Positions 1 to 8,038 of a stretch of 61,134 bases of DNA are shown here, in pieces; position 1 is the first letter of the stretch; each line of letters begins with the position of its first letter. The position numbers were made by a program, and so were the translations under genes. The stretch covers positions 1 to 61,134 of the forward strand of contig CANILH010000010.1 of the NCBI GenBank assembly GCA_947468665.1, given 5' to 3'. The notes below the pieces were generated by a model. It did not search any database. It was not told the origin of the DNA and worked only from the letters and a program-made list of their open reading frames with translations. The DNA comes from Oligoflexales bacterium. GTDB lineage: Bacteria; Bdellovibrionota_B; Oligoflexia; Oligoflexales; RGVZ01.

Positions 1-1
1 G

Positions 2-235
2 GAGTTTAATTTAGGAATTTTCGGGAGCCTTTTTGGCGGATTCGCCAGAATCTTTGGTGGCATCGGCCGCGGAGTTCTTGGTGCCGGCCGCGGAATTCTT
101 AGTGCAGGTGGCGGCATACTTCGCGGTGCCGGTGGTCTTCTTGGTGGCGTTGTCCGCGGCGCGGGAGGTCTTCTCGGCGGCGCCGGTGGAGGCCTTATGA
201 GTATAATCATGAGGTTATTCGGTGGCGGTGGCTGA
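2..235 (+). CDS. 3' end of a glycine-rich repeat protein (5' truncated by window edge)
   Basis: An open frame runs from the window edge to a TGA at 233-235 and gives 77 residues with no start inside the window. The sequence is built from short imperfect repeats of about seven residues of the type G-x-G-[IVL]-L-x-A, passing into Gly-Gly-Leu-Leu blocks, and ends in four glycines. Spaced glycines with aliphatic residues between them resemble glycine-zipper segments that pack in or on membranes, but no family is recognised. GC content is higher than in the neighbours because of the Gly codons. It is followed after 30 bases by a strong bidirectional hairpin, which supports this being the true gene end. 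Function unknown. Confidence 0.6.
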   Translation, partial: EFNLGIFGSLFGGFARIFGGIGRGVLGAGRGILSAGGGILRGAGGLLGGVVRGAGGLLGGAGGGLMSIIMRLFGGGG

Positions 236-265
236 GAATAATATCCTCAGTATTTGGAAACAAAA

Positions 266-300
266 AATCCCGCGCGTAGCTTTTAGTTACGCGCGGGATT
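266..300. terminator. Bidirectional rho-independent terminator
   Basis: Perfect 13-bp inverted repeat, arms AATCCCGCGCGTA (266-278) and TACGCGCGGGATT (288-300), with a 9-base loop. It has an A-run on the left and a T-rich stretch on the right, so it can stop transcription on both strands. It sits between two converging genes. Confidence 0.9.
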
Positions 301-316
301 TTAATTATCGCTCAGA

Positions 317-1474
317 TCAATACTCTGGCGGAACGACGAAGTTACTGAGGGCGCTGTACCAGCGTCCGTGTGACATGTCGCTGTCTCCATGCTCAAGTCC
401 GAACGGCAGCGGGCGATTCAGATAATCCATCGTGAAGCGGGTATAACCATCAGAAAGACCCCGGTCCGGGCGATCCGTGCCCCAGCTGTTTTTAACGACA
501 AGAGTTTTGACGTCGCCGTCAAGAGCAGCTTGTTTTAACTCTGGGGAAACGTCGCCCTCACCGATGGAACCGATATTGGGTACATTATCAACTGTGTAAT
601 CTTCTAGTACGATCAGGTGACCGCCCTGGCCTGTGGATAAGCCTTTTTGAATATAGAGATCATACTCGAAGGTCGCTTTATTCTCGGTGTTGAGCGCGGA
701 GAATTCAACCATGGAACTCATGATCACGGGTTTTTTGTCGTTTACGGCCTTCAAAACGCGGTGCAAAAGCTGAGCGCGCTGGCGTTTCATGAAAAATCCT
801 TCGCTCGCGTCTTTGCCGAATAGCTGTGGATAGTTAACTGAGGTCCAGCCATGGCGACCGCCAGAGATCTCATCAGCGAGAGTGATGTCGCTGCCATCAC
901 CCCATTTGTTTGTCTTCAATTCTGTCGCGGCGTGAGATTGCTGAAGTTTCTCGGTCATGTTGACGTCAAATGCCTGATCGAGAGCTGCCATAATGCTCTC
1001 TTTGGTGCGGGTTCGCAGATTCTTGAGAGAGCCCGTCGAAAGAGCCTCGTTAATGGCGGACTCTGCCTGCCGCTGTCTATAAGACATCTGCTCGTCAGCT
1101 TCAGTGGGGATGAAGTCGCCTTCAATCATGTAGCCCTGCTGGCGTATGATTTGGCTTGCGCTCCACCAGCTGCCGCTGGTGTCGATTTTTTCAGTTGTGC
1201 CGCGGCTGATTTTGTTAAACCAATCCCAGTATGTCCAGTACGACTCCGAGAGGTTCACGTTCTCGCCACTTGCCGCAAGGTGGAGTGATTCTGCCCATGT
1301 CGAAGTGGCATAGAGCCAACAGTTTCCGATGGATTGACGTTTAACCGGTGTGTGTTCGATGTCTGAAACGTCGAGCTTGGAGTTATTTTTTGTCTGGCCA
1401 CAGCCGCTCATCCACGGTGAAAGCGCGAAGGCACTCAGGATTATGAGAACTGAATGAGACGATTGGATTTTCAT
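317..1474 (-). CDS. Papain-like (C1 family) cysteine protease lipoprotein
   Basis: 385 residues. The N terminus is a lipoprotein signal peptide with the lipid-attachment Cys at residue 25 (Met-Ser-Gly-Cys). The papain-type catalytic set is visible: oxyanion Gln47 and nucleophile Cys52 in Q-S-I-G-N-C-W, His286 in G-G-H-L-I-V-L, and Asn329 in V-V-K-N-S-W-G. The protein is therefore probably an active peptidase anchored to the inner leaflet of the outer membrane or to the periplasmic face of the inner membrane. There is no obvious propeptide, only a short linker after the lipid anchor. It is transcribed alone, away from the tol operon. The substrate cannot be deduced. The family call is firm; the cellular role is open. 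Confidence 0.88.
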   Translation of the reverse strand: MKIQSSHSVLIILSAFALSPWMSGCGQTKNNSKLDVSDIEHTPVKRQSIGNCWLYATSTWAESLHLAASGENVNLSESYWTYWDWFNKISRGTTEKIDTSGSWWSASQIIRQQGYMIEGDFIPTEADEQMSYRQRQAESAINEALSTGSLKNLRTRTKESIMAALDQAFDVNMTEKLQQSHAATELKTNKWGDGSDITLADEISGGRHGWTSVNYPQLFGKDASEGFFMKRQRAQLLHRVLKAVNDKKPVIMSSMVEFSALNTENKATFEYDLYIQKGLSTGQGGHLIVLEDYTVDNVPNIGSIGEGDVSPELKQAALDGDVKTLVVKNSWGTDRPDRGLSDGYTRFTMDYLNRPLPFGLEHGDSDMSHGRWYSALSNFVVPPEY

Positions 1475-1603
1475 GTCTAAACCCTTAAATAGGCGGTTGG
1501 CATTCTAATTAGAACGCTTAAAAAGATAGTCTCAACTAACATAAAAATGCGCGTGAGGTCTATAACTATAAAATCGCTATTCAACGCCCGCCAACGTCCG
1601 GTT

Positions 1604-1632
1604 TTGACCTTGCTCTCTTATGGGGGTATATT
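1604..1632 (+). promoter_or_regulatory. Sigma-70-type promoter of the tol operon
   Basis: TTGACC at 1604-1609 and TATATT at 1627-1632, separated by exactly 17 bases, about 80 bases upstream of tolQ. The rest of the 1475-1710 intergenic region is AT-rich and must also hold the divergent protease promoter, which I could not place. Confidence 0.72.
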
Positions 1633-1710
1633 ATTGGAAAATAAAGACTTTATGAGCTTTTTACGGGTGTTGAGCCCGATCAAATTGTATAGCGGCGAGG
1701 GGTAACCGGG

Positions 1711-2616
1711 ATGGGAATGAATCTGAGACGTGTCGTCACTGGGTTGGTGCTGTTAGGGTTTATGCTGGTAGCGGGTTTGACACCAAGTCGCGCGCGCGCC
1801 GCAACTGAGTCCAAAGTGAACGCTCCTGTCGCGGTGACAACCGCGGCCGAAAAGGGTGAGCTCGCTAAGGGTGACGTCGTCACATCGGTACAAACGACTG
1901 ATACGAGTGGCGAGCCTGGAGTTTTGTCCAGGGCTTGGCACTCAGGGTTTGTCGTGTTTTCAACGTTGCTGTTATTGATTGGCTCCTCCATTGCCTGCTG
2001 GGTGATCATCGTCACCAAGTGGAAGGAGATGAGCAAAATCAATTCGTCCAATGAGGCGTTTATAAAATCATTCTGGGAGTCAAGATCACTGAACGACTTG
2101 AACAGCAGGCTTCAGGAGTACCAGTATAGTCCCTCCCGCGAGGTATTCAGAAGCGGCTATGCGGAACTGGCGCGCAGCAATCAGATGCGGGAGCAGACAT
2201 CATCAAATGAGATCGCCATTGGCGCGGCCATGGACAATCTCAACAGGACACTTCAGAAGGCGAAGATCCTTGAACGCAAACGTCTTGAGGTGAATCTGAA
2301 TTGGCTCGCGATCATCGCGTCAGTTTCGCCATTTGTCGGGCTGTTTGGAACGGTTTGGGGGATTATGAACTCCTTTGAGGGGATTGCCCGCTCAGGAAGT
2401 GCCAGTCTGGCAGCGGTCGCTCCTGGTATCGCGGAGGCTCTGACCTCAACGGCCTTTGGTCTGGCAGCGGCGATTCCCGCCGTGATCGGCTATAATATGT
2501 TCAACGGCAAGCTTCGCTTTCAGATGATGTCGATTGATGGGTTTTGCGCCGATTTTCTTAATATCGTGGAGCGTTATCTCGTGACTGAGAAAACCAAGGG
2601 TGCTGAGAAGGCTTAA
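1711..2616 (+). CDS. tolQ: TolQ/ExbB-type proton channel subunit with N-terminal signal-like extension
   Basis: 301 residues, longer than typical TolQ (about 230). It forms the proton-conducting inner-membrane motor with TolR and energises TolA. Membrane segments lie near residues 79-102 and in the C-terminal half, where the MotA/TolQ/ExbB signature is clear (F-V-G-L-F-G-T-V-W-G-I-M, then T-S-T-A-F-G-L-A-A-A-I-P-A). The first 31 residues look like a cleavable signal peptide ending A-R-A, followed by a polar stretch of about 45 residues that would be periplasmic. A GAGGGG ribosome site lies 8 bases before the ATG. It is first in the tolQRAB operon, 31 bases ahead of tolR. ExbB is the alternative name, but the downstream TolB favours Tol. 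Confidence 0.93.
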   Translation: MGMNLRRVVTGLVLLGFMLVAGLTPSRARAATESKVNAPVAVTTAAEKGELAKGDVVTSVQTTDTSGEPGVLSRAWHSGFVVFSTLLLLIGSSIACWVIIVTKWKEMSKINSSNEAFIKSFWESRSLNDLNSRLQEYQYSPSREVFRSGYAELARSNQMREQTSSNEIAIGAAMDNLNRTLQKAKILERKRLEVNLNWLAIIASVSPFVGLFGTVWGIMNSFEGIARSGSASLAAVAPGIAEALTSTAFGLAAAIPAVIGYNMFNGKLRFQMMSIDGFCADFLNIVERYLVTEKTKGAEKA

Positions 2617-2647
2617 TTGACGAGAATTCTCCGCGGAGGAGTAGACC

Positions 2648-3079
2648 ATGGCGCTGGGAAATATTAATTTTAATCAGGGTGATGACTACAGCGGTGACAT
2701 CGCTGAGATTAACGTCATCCCGCTTGTGGACGTTCTGCTGGTTTTATTGATTATCTTCATGGTGGCGGCTCCGATCAGTATCGGTGGTATTAATATTGAC
2801 CTGCCGATAAGCAAGGCCCGCGGCACCATGTCAGATGAGGACCGCGTAGTTCTGTCCGTTAATAAGGACGGCGAGTTCTGGATGGATAAGTCGCATGTTC
2901 CAGCGAGCGCTCTCGGCGAGAAGCTCAAGGCAATGTACCAATTTCGTGAGCGTAAGGAAATTTTCATCCGTGCTGACCGCGGTGTCGTTTATAGCGCTGT
3001 TATCGACGCGATGAGCGCAGCGAAACTCGCGGGTGTTACAAAAATATCCATGCTGACTCAACCACCAAAAGCCGGGTAA
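2648..3079 (+). CDS. tolR: TolR/ExbD-type proton channel subunit
   Basis: 143 residues, normal for the family. There is one N-terminal membrane segment carrying the essential Asp (V-I-P-L-V-D-V-L-L-V-L-L, Asp at residue 28) and a periplasmic ExbD domain. It works with TolQ to turn the proton gradient into movement of TolA. A strong ribosome site (GGAGGAG) precedes the ATG. tolA begins 3 bases after its stop, indicating translational coupling. Confidence 0.95.
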   Translation: MALGNINFNQGDDYSGDIAEINVIPLVDVLLVLLIIFMVAAPISIGGINIDLPISKARGTMSDEDRVVLSVNKDGEFWMDKSHVPASALGEKLKAMYQFRERKEIFIRADRGVVYSAVIDAMSAAKLAGVTKISMLTQPPKAG

Positions 3080-3082
3080 ACC

Positions 3083-4003
3083 ATGGCCGCAGTAACCGCC
3101 AAACCAGCTTTTAGGTATGACTTCGGTCCCGGACTGCTCAAGAGGGTCGAGCATGTCGGAATGCCGGCTGATCGTCGTTATCTCAAAATTGTTTTGGGTG
3201 TCACGGCGTTGGCACACCTAATTATTTTAGTGCTGAACCCCAATTGGTTTTTCTCGCCCCCAAGAATCGACATGGAAGAAAGCACGTCGGTTGATATGGA
3301 TTTCATGAATGATCTTTCTATGAAGGCTCCCCAGGAAACCGCGCTGCCGAATGCCAAAAAATCAGAGGACGTCGCCGTTCCGGCTAATCTTCTGCCGCAG
3401 CTTCCGAAGAAATTCGAGGTGGAGGACCAGAAGAAGGTCGAGGAAAAAACCATCGCCGAGGAGAAGGATCCCAAGGCCGAGGAGGCTTTGGCGAAGAAGG
3501 AAGTGGCGACGCCTGAAAAAGAGGAAACACCGAAAACCAAAGAAGATCCCAATAAGGTGACCAAGGAAGATCTCCTCAAACGTCTCGCGGTTGAGAAGTT
3601 AAAGCGGGAAAACAAAGTAGACCAGCAGATGAAGGCGCAAAAAAGCGCTCTCGCGAAACTGAAAGAAGACTTAGTTGCTGAGGACGCGAAGTCCAACTCC
3701 GGCGCGGGAGCCACTGGCGTGAGTGCCATCAGGGCCAAAACCTACGCTGATCTTTTGCGTGCGGCCGTGAAACGTAATCTTTATTTGCCGAAATCTTTTG
3801 AGTATGACCGCGCGCAGCTCATAACTCAGCTGAGTGTGACCATTAACGCAAAAGGAGAGCTCATGGAAATCAAACTTGCGCGCTCAAGCGGAAACGGCGC
3901 CTATGACCAAGCTGCGATAGCGGCTCTGCAAAACTCTGCTCCGTTGCCGCAGCCTCCGCAGGACATCGCGGGTCAACCTATCACAATTAACCTTTCGAAA
4001 TAG
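3083..4003 (+). CDS. tolA: TolA/TonB-type energy transducer
   Basis: 306 residues. There is a single membrane anchor near residues 36-52 (L-A-H-L-I-I-L-V-L). A long charged, Lys/Glu/Ala-rich helical and coiled-coil spacer covers about residues 85-210. A TonB-C-like globular domain sits at the C terminus (K-S-F-E-Y-D-R-A-Q-L, then A-R-S-S-G-N-G-A-Y-D-Q-A-A-I-A-A-L). This is the layout of TolA, which spans the periplasm and links the TolQR motor to TolB/Pal. Sequence alone cannot fully separate TolA from TonB; operon position decides for TolA. It starts almost directly after tolR and is followed by tolB after 16 bases. Confidence 0.9.
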   Translation: MAAVTAKPAFRYDFGPGLLKRVEHVGMPADRRYLKIVLGVTALAHLIILVLNPNWFFSPPRIDMEESTSVDMDFMNDLSMKAPQETALPNAKKSEDVAVPANLLPQLPKKFEVEDQKKVEEKTIAEEKDPKAEEALAKKEVATPEKEETPKTKEDPNKVTKEDLLKRLAVEKLKRENKVDQQMKAQKSALAKLKEDLVAEDAKSNSGAGATGVSAIRAKTYADLLRAAVKRNLYLPKSFEYDRAQLITQLSVTINAKGELMEIKLARSSGNGAYDQAAIAALQNSAPLPQPPQDIAGQPITINLSK

Positions 4004-4019
4004 TCACGAGGACTAAATT

Positions 4020-5426
4020 ATGAAACTAAGTAACTTGAGCCTGGTAGTCTGTATTGCCTCTGTGCTGTGTGCTGGAATGATGTCCACTGGTGCCCTGGCC
4101 GCTGGCATTGTCGTAAATATCGATAACCCACAGTTCCGGGAAGTTGTTGCCGCCATTCCTGATTTCTCGGTTGCCAAGTCCTCAGATGACCGCGAGACCG
4201 CGGCTGTCGCGACTGAGGCTAATGATGAGTTGCAGAGGCTCTTGAACTTCACCGGTATTTTCAAAATGATCGGTCAGGCTGCTTATAAGGATTTGATGGT
4301 CAAGGCACAGCCATCCTGGTTCAGTGATCAGGGGATTGGTTCGGTCAATGTCCCAGAATGGAAAACAGTTGGTGTCGAGTCGCTAACTTTGGCAGAAGTG
4401 ACACGCGAGCAGGGTGATTTCTGGACGATTTTGATCCGGACAATCGATATTGGCAGACGCGAGGTTTTGATCGGTAAGAAATACTCCCAGGTGGGTCGCA
4501 AGCAGGTTGTCGCCGTAATGCGTCGCTATGGCGATGAGGTGTTAAAGGCTTATACAAGCAAATCGGGGATCTTTAACTCCAAGATGGTGTTCATTGGGCG
4601 CACGTCCGCGTCAGCCTCAAAACAGGTATTTATCTCTGATTTTGACGGTTCAAACGCGGTCGCGATCACTCGCGGGAACTTCCCTCACTTGTCGCCGTCT
4701 TTCAGCGCGGACGGCAAATATGTGACTTATACGTCTTACGAGGCGGGCAATCCTGATCTTTATATTTATGACGTCGCCGCGGGTACGTCGCGCAAACTCT
4801 CAGGGCAAAAGGGAATTAATAGCGGCGGGAATTTTGCGCCGTCCGGTAAGGTGGTCGCGTTCACAGGTTCAGTGAATGGTGACGCGGATATTTACACCAT
4901 ATTGCCTGGTGGCGGTACCCGCAAATTGTTTATCACCGGGTCAGGGCTTGACGTCGACCCGTCATTTTCCCCAGATGGCTCTAAGATCGCGTTTGTCAGC
5001 GGACGATTCGGAAATCCTCATATTTTTGTAGCGAATCTCAACTGGGCGTCGCCCACTGAGCCTCGCGTGACTGGTGATCAGCGTTTGACCTACGCCGGTT
5101 GGTTTAACGCGACTCCCGCGTGGACCCCGGAAGGCGACCGAATCGCGTTCGCAGGCTACGATAAGGAAATCGACCGTTTTGATTTATTTATGATGAATTC
5201 TGACGGGACGAAGCTTGAGCGTCTGACACTTCGCACGGGAGATAATGAGCGCCCGTGGTTCTCGCCAAACGGACAGAATCTGGTGTTTATGTCCAATCGC
5301 ACCAACGGTCAGAATGTGAAGAGCGTACACCAGTTGTTTATGATGAATCGCGACGGTAGTAATCAACGGCAGCTGATTACGGGACTTTATGAGGCGCAAA
5401 CCCCTTGCTGGGGACCGAATTTGTGA
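4020..5426 (+). CDS. tolB: TolB periplasmic beta-propeller protein
   Basis: 468 residues with a cleavable signal peptide (cleaved near A-L-A-A-G), a TolB N-terminal domain with I-V-V-N-I-D-N-P-Q-F, and a C-terminal propeller made of repeated P-S-F-S-P-D-G-x-K-I-A-F motifs. It binds Pal and links the outer membrane to the Tol motor during division. A GAGGA site lies 9 bases before the ATG. No pal gene follows, which is unusual because tolB-pal is a common pair. Its last 50 bases overlap the 3' end of the acyltransferase gene on the other strand. Confidence 0.95.
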   Translation: MKLSNLSLVVCIASVLCAGMMSTGALAAGIVVNIDNPQFREVVAAIPDFSVAKSSDDRETAAVATEANDELQRLLNFTGIFKMIGQAAYKDLMVKAQPSWFSDQGIGSVNVPEWKTVGVESLTLAEVTREQGDFWTILIRTIDIGRREVLIGKKYSQVGRKQVVAVMRRYGDEVLKAYTSKSGIFNSKMVFIGRTSASASKQVFISDFDGSNAVAITRGNFPHLSPSFSADGKYVTYTSYEAGNPDLYIYDVAAGTSRKLSGQKGINSGGNFAPSGKVVAFTGSVNGDADIYTILPGGGTRKLFITGSGLDVDPSFSPDGSKIAFVSGRFGNPHIFVANLNWASPTEPRVTGDQRLTYAGWFNATPAWTPEGDRIAFAGYDKEIDRFDLFMMNSDGTKLERLTLRTGDNERPWFSPNGQNLVFMSNRTNGQNVKSVHQLFMMNRDGSNQRQLITGLYEAQTPCWGPNL

Positions 5427-6534
5427 GTTGAAAACGTCGGTGAATGACCTGTTCGGCCGGTAACGAGATAAATCTCGCGACGAGGGTTCCCAATAGCCAA
5501 GATAAAGCGAGCGCTGGTCCGTACCAGAGTATGCCCCATTTGACGTCGCTGCCGCTTTGTTTGAAGTGGCTAACTACGGGCCAGACTATGAACATATGAG
5601 TCAGATACATCTCGTAACTGAGGCGTCCGCATGAGCGGATCCAGGTTGTTCCCGGGATAGACCAATTTGGGTTAAAGACGTATCTCCATTGGCATCCGAT
5701 CAGAAGTGACGCGCTGGATAAGGTCAGAATCAACAGCGCGCCGTTGCCAATTTGACGCCAAAATAAACTCTCAAAGAACAGTATCGCTATAATACCGATT
5801 GAGCCCGCGACCTGAAGACATGTCGCGTGGCGTTCAATTGGCTTAAACTCTTTAGCCAAGATCGCGGCGAGAATTCCCGTCGCGATGGCGGCCATGCCCG
5901 GTAAATACGCTTTTTCCTGCCAAATCTCGTTTTCGGCGAGAGCGCCCCTGGTGACAGGAAGTGACAGCGCGAGCAGAGTCAGGAATGTTACCAGCTGCCA
6001 CCGCTTGCGCGCGAAAAGGCATGCCAGCGGAAACGAAAGATAAAACGCCTCCTCAATCGATAGTGACCACAAGACATCCCAATTCCCCGGCAGATACCCG
6101 GTCAAGCCCTCGTACCAGTTAAGATAAAGTCCAAGAGCCGCGAAAATCGCGCTAGGAAGAGACTGGGATTGTTTGTCGATGGTGTAGTTCTCGACGTGAA
6201 GTAAATGGAGACAACTAAGTACCGCGATCAGGATTAAAAGGCAGGGAAGTATCCGCGTCGCTCGTCTTGAGTAGAAGGCTCGTGGCTCAATGGCGCTAAG
6301 ACTTCCCCACCGCTCAATGGTATTGGACGCGATAAGGAAGCCCGATATGACAAAAAACATGAAGACGGCTTCAGAGCCATTGTAAATTAAGGCGCTAAGA
6401 AACCACTTCGGGAGAAAATAAGCCAAAAAGCTTTCTTTAAGAGGAATTCTTAGTCCCAAGTGATGCATGATCACCAAAACAATAGAGAGACCTCGCAGAA
6501 GATCGATTCCAGAATTGCGTCTTGCTACTTGCAT
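5377..6534 (-). CDS. Acyltransferase 3 family integral membrane protein
   Basis: 385 residues from the chosen start. The N-terminal signature (S-G-I-D-L-L-R-G-L-S-I-V-L-V-I-M-H-H) with the His-His and early Arg is that of the acyltransferase-3/OafA-like family, which moves acyl groups onto sugars of lipopolysaccharide, peptidoglycan or exported glycans. About ten hydrophobic segments are visible. I chose the ATG at 6534 because AGGGA lies 7 bases upstream; an ATG 8 codons earlier has no ribosome site. The 3' end overlaps tolB tail to tail by 50 bases. Substrate unknown. Confidence 0.88.
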   Translation of the reverse strand: MQVARRNSGIDLLRGLSIVLVIMHHLGLRIPLKESFLAYFLPKWFLSALIYNGSEAVFMFFVISGFLIASNTIERWGSLSAIEPRAFYSRRATRILPCLLILIAVLSCLHLLHVENYTIDKQSQSLPSAIFAALGLYLNWYEGLTGYLPGNWDVLWSLSIEEAFYLSFPLACLFARKRWQLVTFLTLLALSLPVTRGALAENEIWQEKAYLPGMAAIATGILAAILAKEFKPIERHATCLQVAGSIGIIAILFFESLFWRQIGNGALLILTLSSASLLIGCQWRYVFNPNWSIPGTTWIRSCGRLSYEMYLTHMFIVWPVVSHFKQSGSDVKWGILWYGPALALSWLLGTLVARFISLPAEQVIHRRFQLTNSVPSKGFAPHKVP

Positions 6535-6652
6535 AGTAGATTCCCTGATTATTTGCATTTCGCTGGAATTTTATTACAATAAATTGAAAGAATCATTGTG
6601 GATTGCTTTGCCAGTGTTGTTCGCTGTAAAAAATTATCTTAGGAGGTCAATT

Positions 6653-6913
6653 ATGATCGTTTCTGTCCGCCGCGCGGTTATCGCCGCGATTGTTTCCAGT
6701 TTTGTCTCATTTTCCGCTTGTACCGGAAAGAAGGCTGAGGAACCCGTTGCTCCTCCGCCAGCGGCTGAGGAAATTCCTTCGGCTCCGGCCGCGCCTGATG
6801 CGCCTACGGCACCTGAAGCCCCAGTCACACTTGAGGACGCCGCGCCTGCCAAGAAGCCGGCTAAATCCAAAAAGAAAGCCGCTAAAAAGGCTAAGAAGGC
6901 TGATAAGAAGTAA
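6653..6913 (+). CDS. Small Pro/Ala-rich lipoprotein with a lysine-rich tail
   Basis: 86 residues, preceded by an excellent AGGAGG site. The signal peptide ends in a lipobox (S-F-S-A-Cys23). The rest is low complexity: a Pro/Ala/Glu stretch (residues 28-65) and then a Lys/Ala tail (residues 66-86, Lys-Lys-Ala repeats). The Pro/Ala part could act as a spacer and the basic tail could bind peptidoglycan, LPS or other polyanions. That is inference from composition only. It stands alone with its own terminator. No homologous family is recognised. Confidence 0.75.
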   Translation: MIVSVRRAVIAAIVSSFVSFSACTGKKAEEPVAPPPAAEEIPSAPAAPDAPTAPEAPVTLEDAAPAKKPAKSKKKAAKKAKKADKK

Positions 6914-6930
6914 TTTGACCATTTTGTTTA

Positions 6931-6966
6931 AAAAAGGGCGAGGTTTCTGACCTCACCCTTTTTTGT
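6931..6966 (+). terminator. Rho-independent terminator of the small lipoprotein gene
   Basis: A-run, then stem GGGCGAGGT / ACCTCACCC (one mismatch) with a TTCTG loop, then a run of six T. Confidence 0.85.
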
Positions 6967-6980
6967 ATTTAAACCTGTTT

Positions 6981-7018
6981 AGTGCTTATTCGGAGTCAGG
7001 GAACTCCGAACAAGCACT
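6981..7018 (-). terminator. Hairpin downstream of the fabH-like gene
   Basis: 16-bp stem, AGTGCTTATTCGGAGT against ACTCCGAACAAGCACT with one mismatch, starting 2 bases after the fabH-like stop codon. On the minus strand it is followed by a weak T-rich stretch, so it is a plausible terminator or 3' stabiliser. Confidence 0.7.
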
Positions 7019-7020
7019 AT

Positions 7021-8019
7021 TTACTGTTTTTGTAGCAGCAGTGATCCCCAGGTGAGGCCAGCGCCCACGACCGCGATAACGATATAATCTCCTGACTTAT
7101 AACGATCCCAGTTTTGCGATAGCACGGAAGGCGCGCCAGTAGCGCCCTGATTGCCGCGATCGACAACATTATAGAGATGATGATCGGGGTTTACGCCCAT
7201 TTTCTCGATGGCTGAGGTCAGCATGCGGTAGTTTGCCTGATGACCAATAAACCAATGGGCATCCTTAGTCGATAAGCTATTTCTGGCGAGAATGTCCTGA
7301 GCGGCGGCAATGGTCTTTGTGACCGCGAATTTTTGAACTGCCGCCCCATTTTGTTGGAAGAACTTACCATCGGGCAGGTGAATGTGTTCCCAGCCGCTTG
7401 GGGCTGACTCCACCAGGCTGTCGATAACTTTCAGGGAGCCAGGGCGGTTGGTGCAGCTTACCGCAGCCGTGATCGCGGAGTCGCCAAAAAGTATGGAATT
7501 GCGGCGGTCACTGTAGTCGACACGAGTGGTGTAGCGCTCAGCGCCGAAAATGGCGCCTTCCTTAGTCAGGCCACTCATCATGAGACCTCGCATGACGTGG
7601 CATTGAACGACAAAAGTGCTACATGCGGAGTTTACGTCAAATCCCCTAACGCGCTCCATTCCCAGATGTGAGGCTATCACGCAGCTGCTCGCGGGTATGT
7701 CGTCGTCAGGTACGGACGTCCCGCCTATAACCGTATCAATATCCTCTACGACAATATGGGCTCTGGAGGTTGCGACTTTCCATGCCTTTTCACCCATCTG
7801 GGCAATCGACTCAATGGCGCCAGCTTCTTTGAGAGTCTGCCTGTTGGTGCGGCCATGACGCAGATCCATAACCTGATCCTGTGTGAGGACGGATCTTCTG
7901 GATTCGATGCCGACACGGTCTTTGATCCAGTCGGCGGCCGAGCCGATGTCCAGTTTGTCAAAAAAATCGTTATCTAAAATATTCTCGGGGAAGTAATGAC
8001 CCATACTGTAAATATACAT
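7021..8019 (-). CDS. 3-oxoacyl-ACP synthase III-like thiolase-fold enzyme
   Basis: 332 residues, typical for FabH. The catalytic triad is present: Cys133 in N-S-A-C-S-T-F, His260 in G-H-Q-A-N-Y-R, and Asn290 in R-G-N-Q-G-A-T-G-A-P. It would condense an acyl-CoA or acyl-ACP with malonyl-ACP. The N terminus starts directly with the synthase fold. It lies 19 bases downstream of a fabG-like gene with no acpP, fabD or fabF nearby, so it may serve a special acyl product or methyl-branched priming rather than bulk synthesis. The FabH family call is strong; housekeeping fabH or a paralogue is undecided. Confidence 0.88.
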   Translation of the reverse strand: MYIYSMGHYFPENILDNDFFDKLDIGSAADWIKDRVGIESRRSVLTQDQVMDLRHGRTNRQTLKEAGAIESIAQMGEKAWKVATSRAHIVVEDIDTVIGGTSVPDDDIPASSCVIASHLGMERVRGFDVNSACSTFVVQCHVMRGLMMSGLTKEGAIFGAERYTTRVDYSDRRNSILFGDSAITAAVSCTNRPGSLKVIDSLVESAPSGWEHIHLPDGKFFQQNGAAVQKFAVTKTIAAAQDILARNSLSTKDAHWFIGHQANYRMLTSAIEKMGVNPDHHLYNVVDRGNQGATGAPSVLSQNWDRYKSGDYIVIAVVGAGLTWGSLLLQKQ

Positions 8020-8038
8020 CCGGACGGTTCCTGACTAA

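Noticed and set aside
851..1288. 145-codon open frame on + strand
   Set aside because: Antisense to the papain-like protease with clear active-site motifs.
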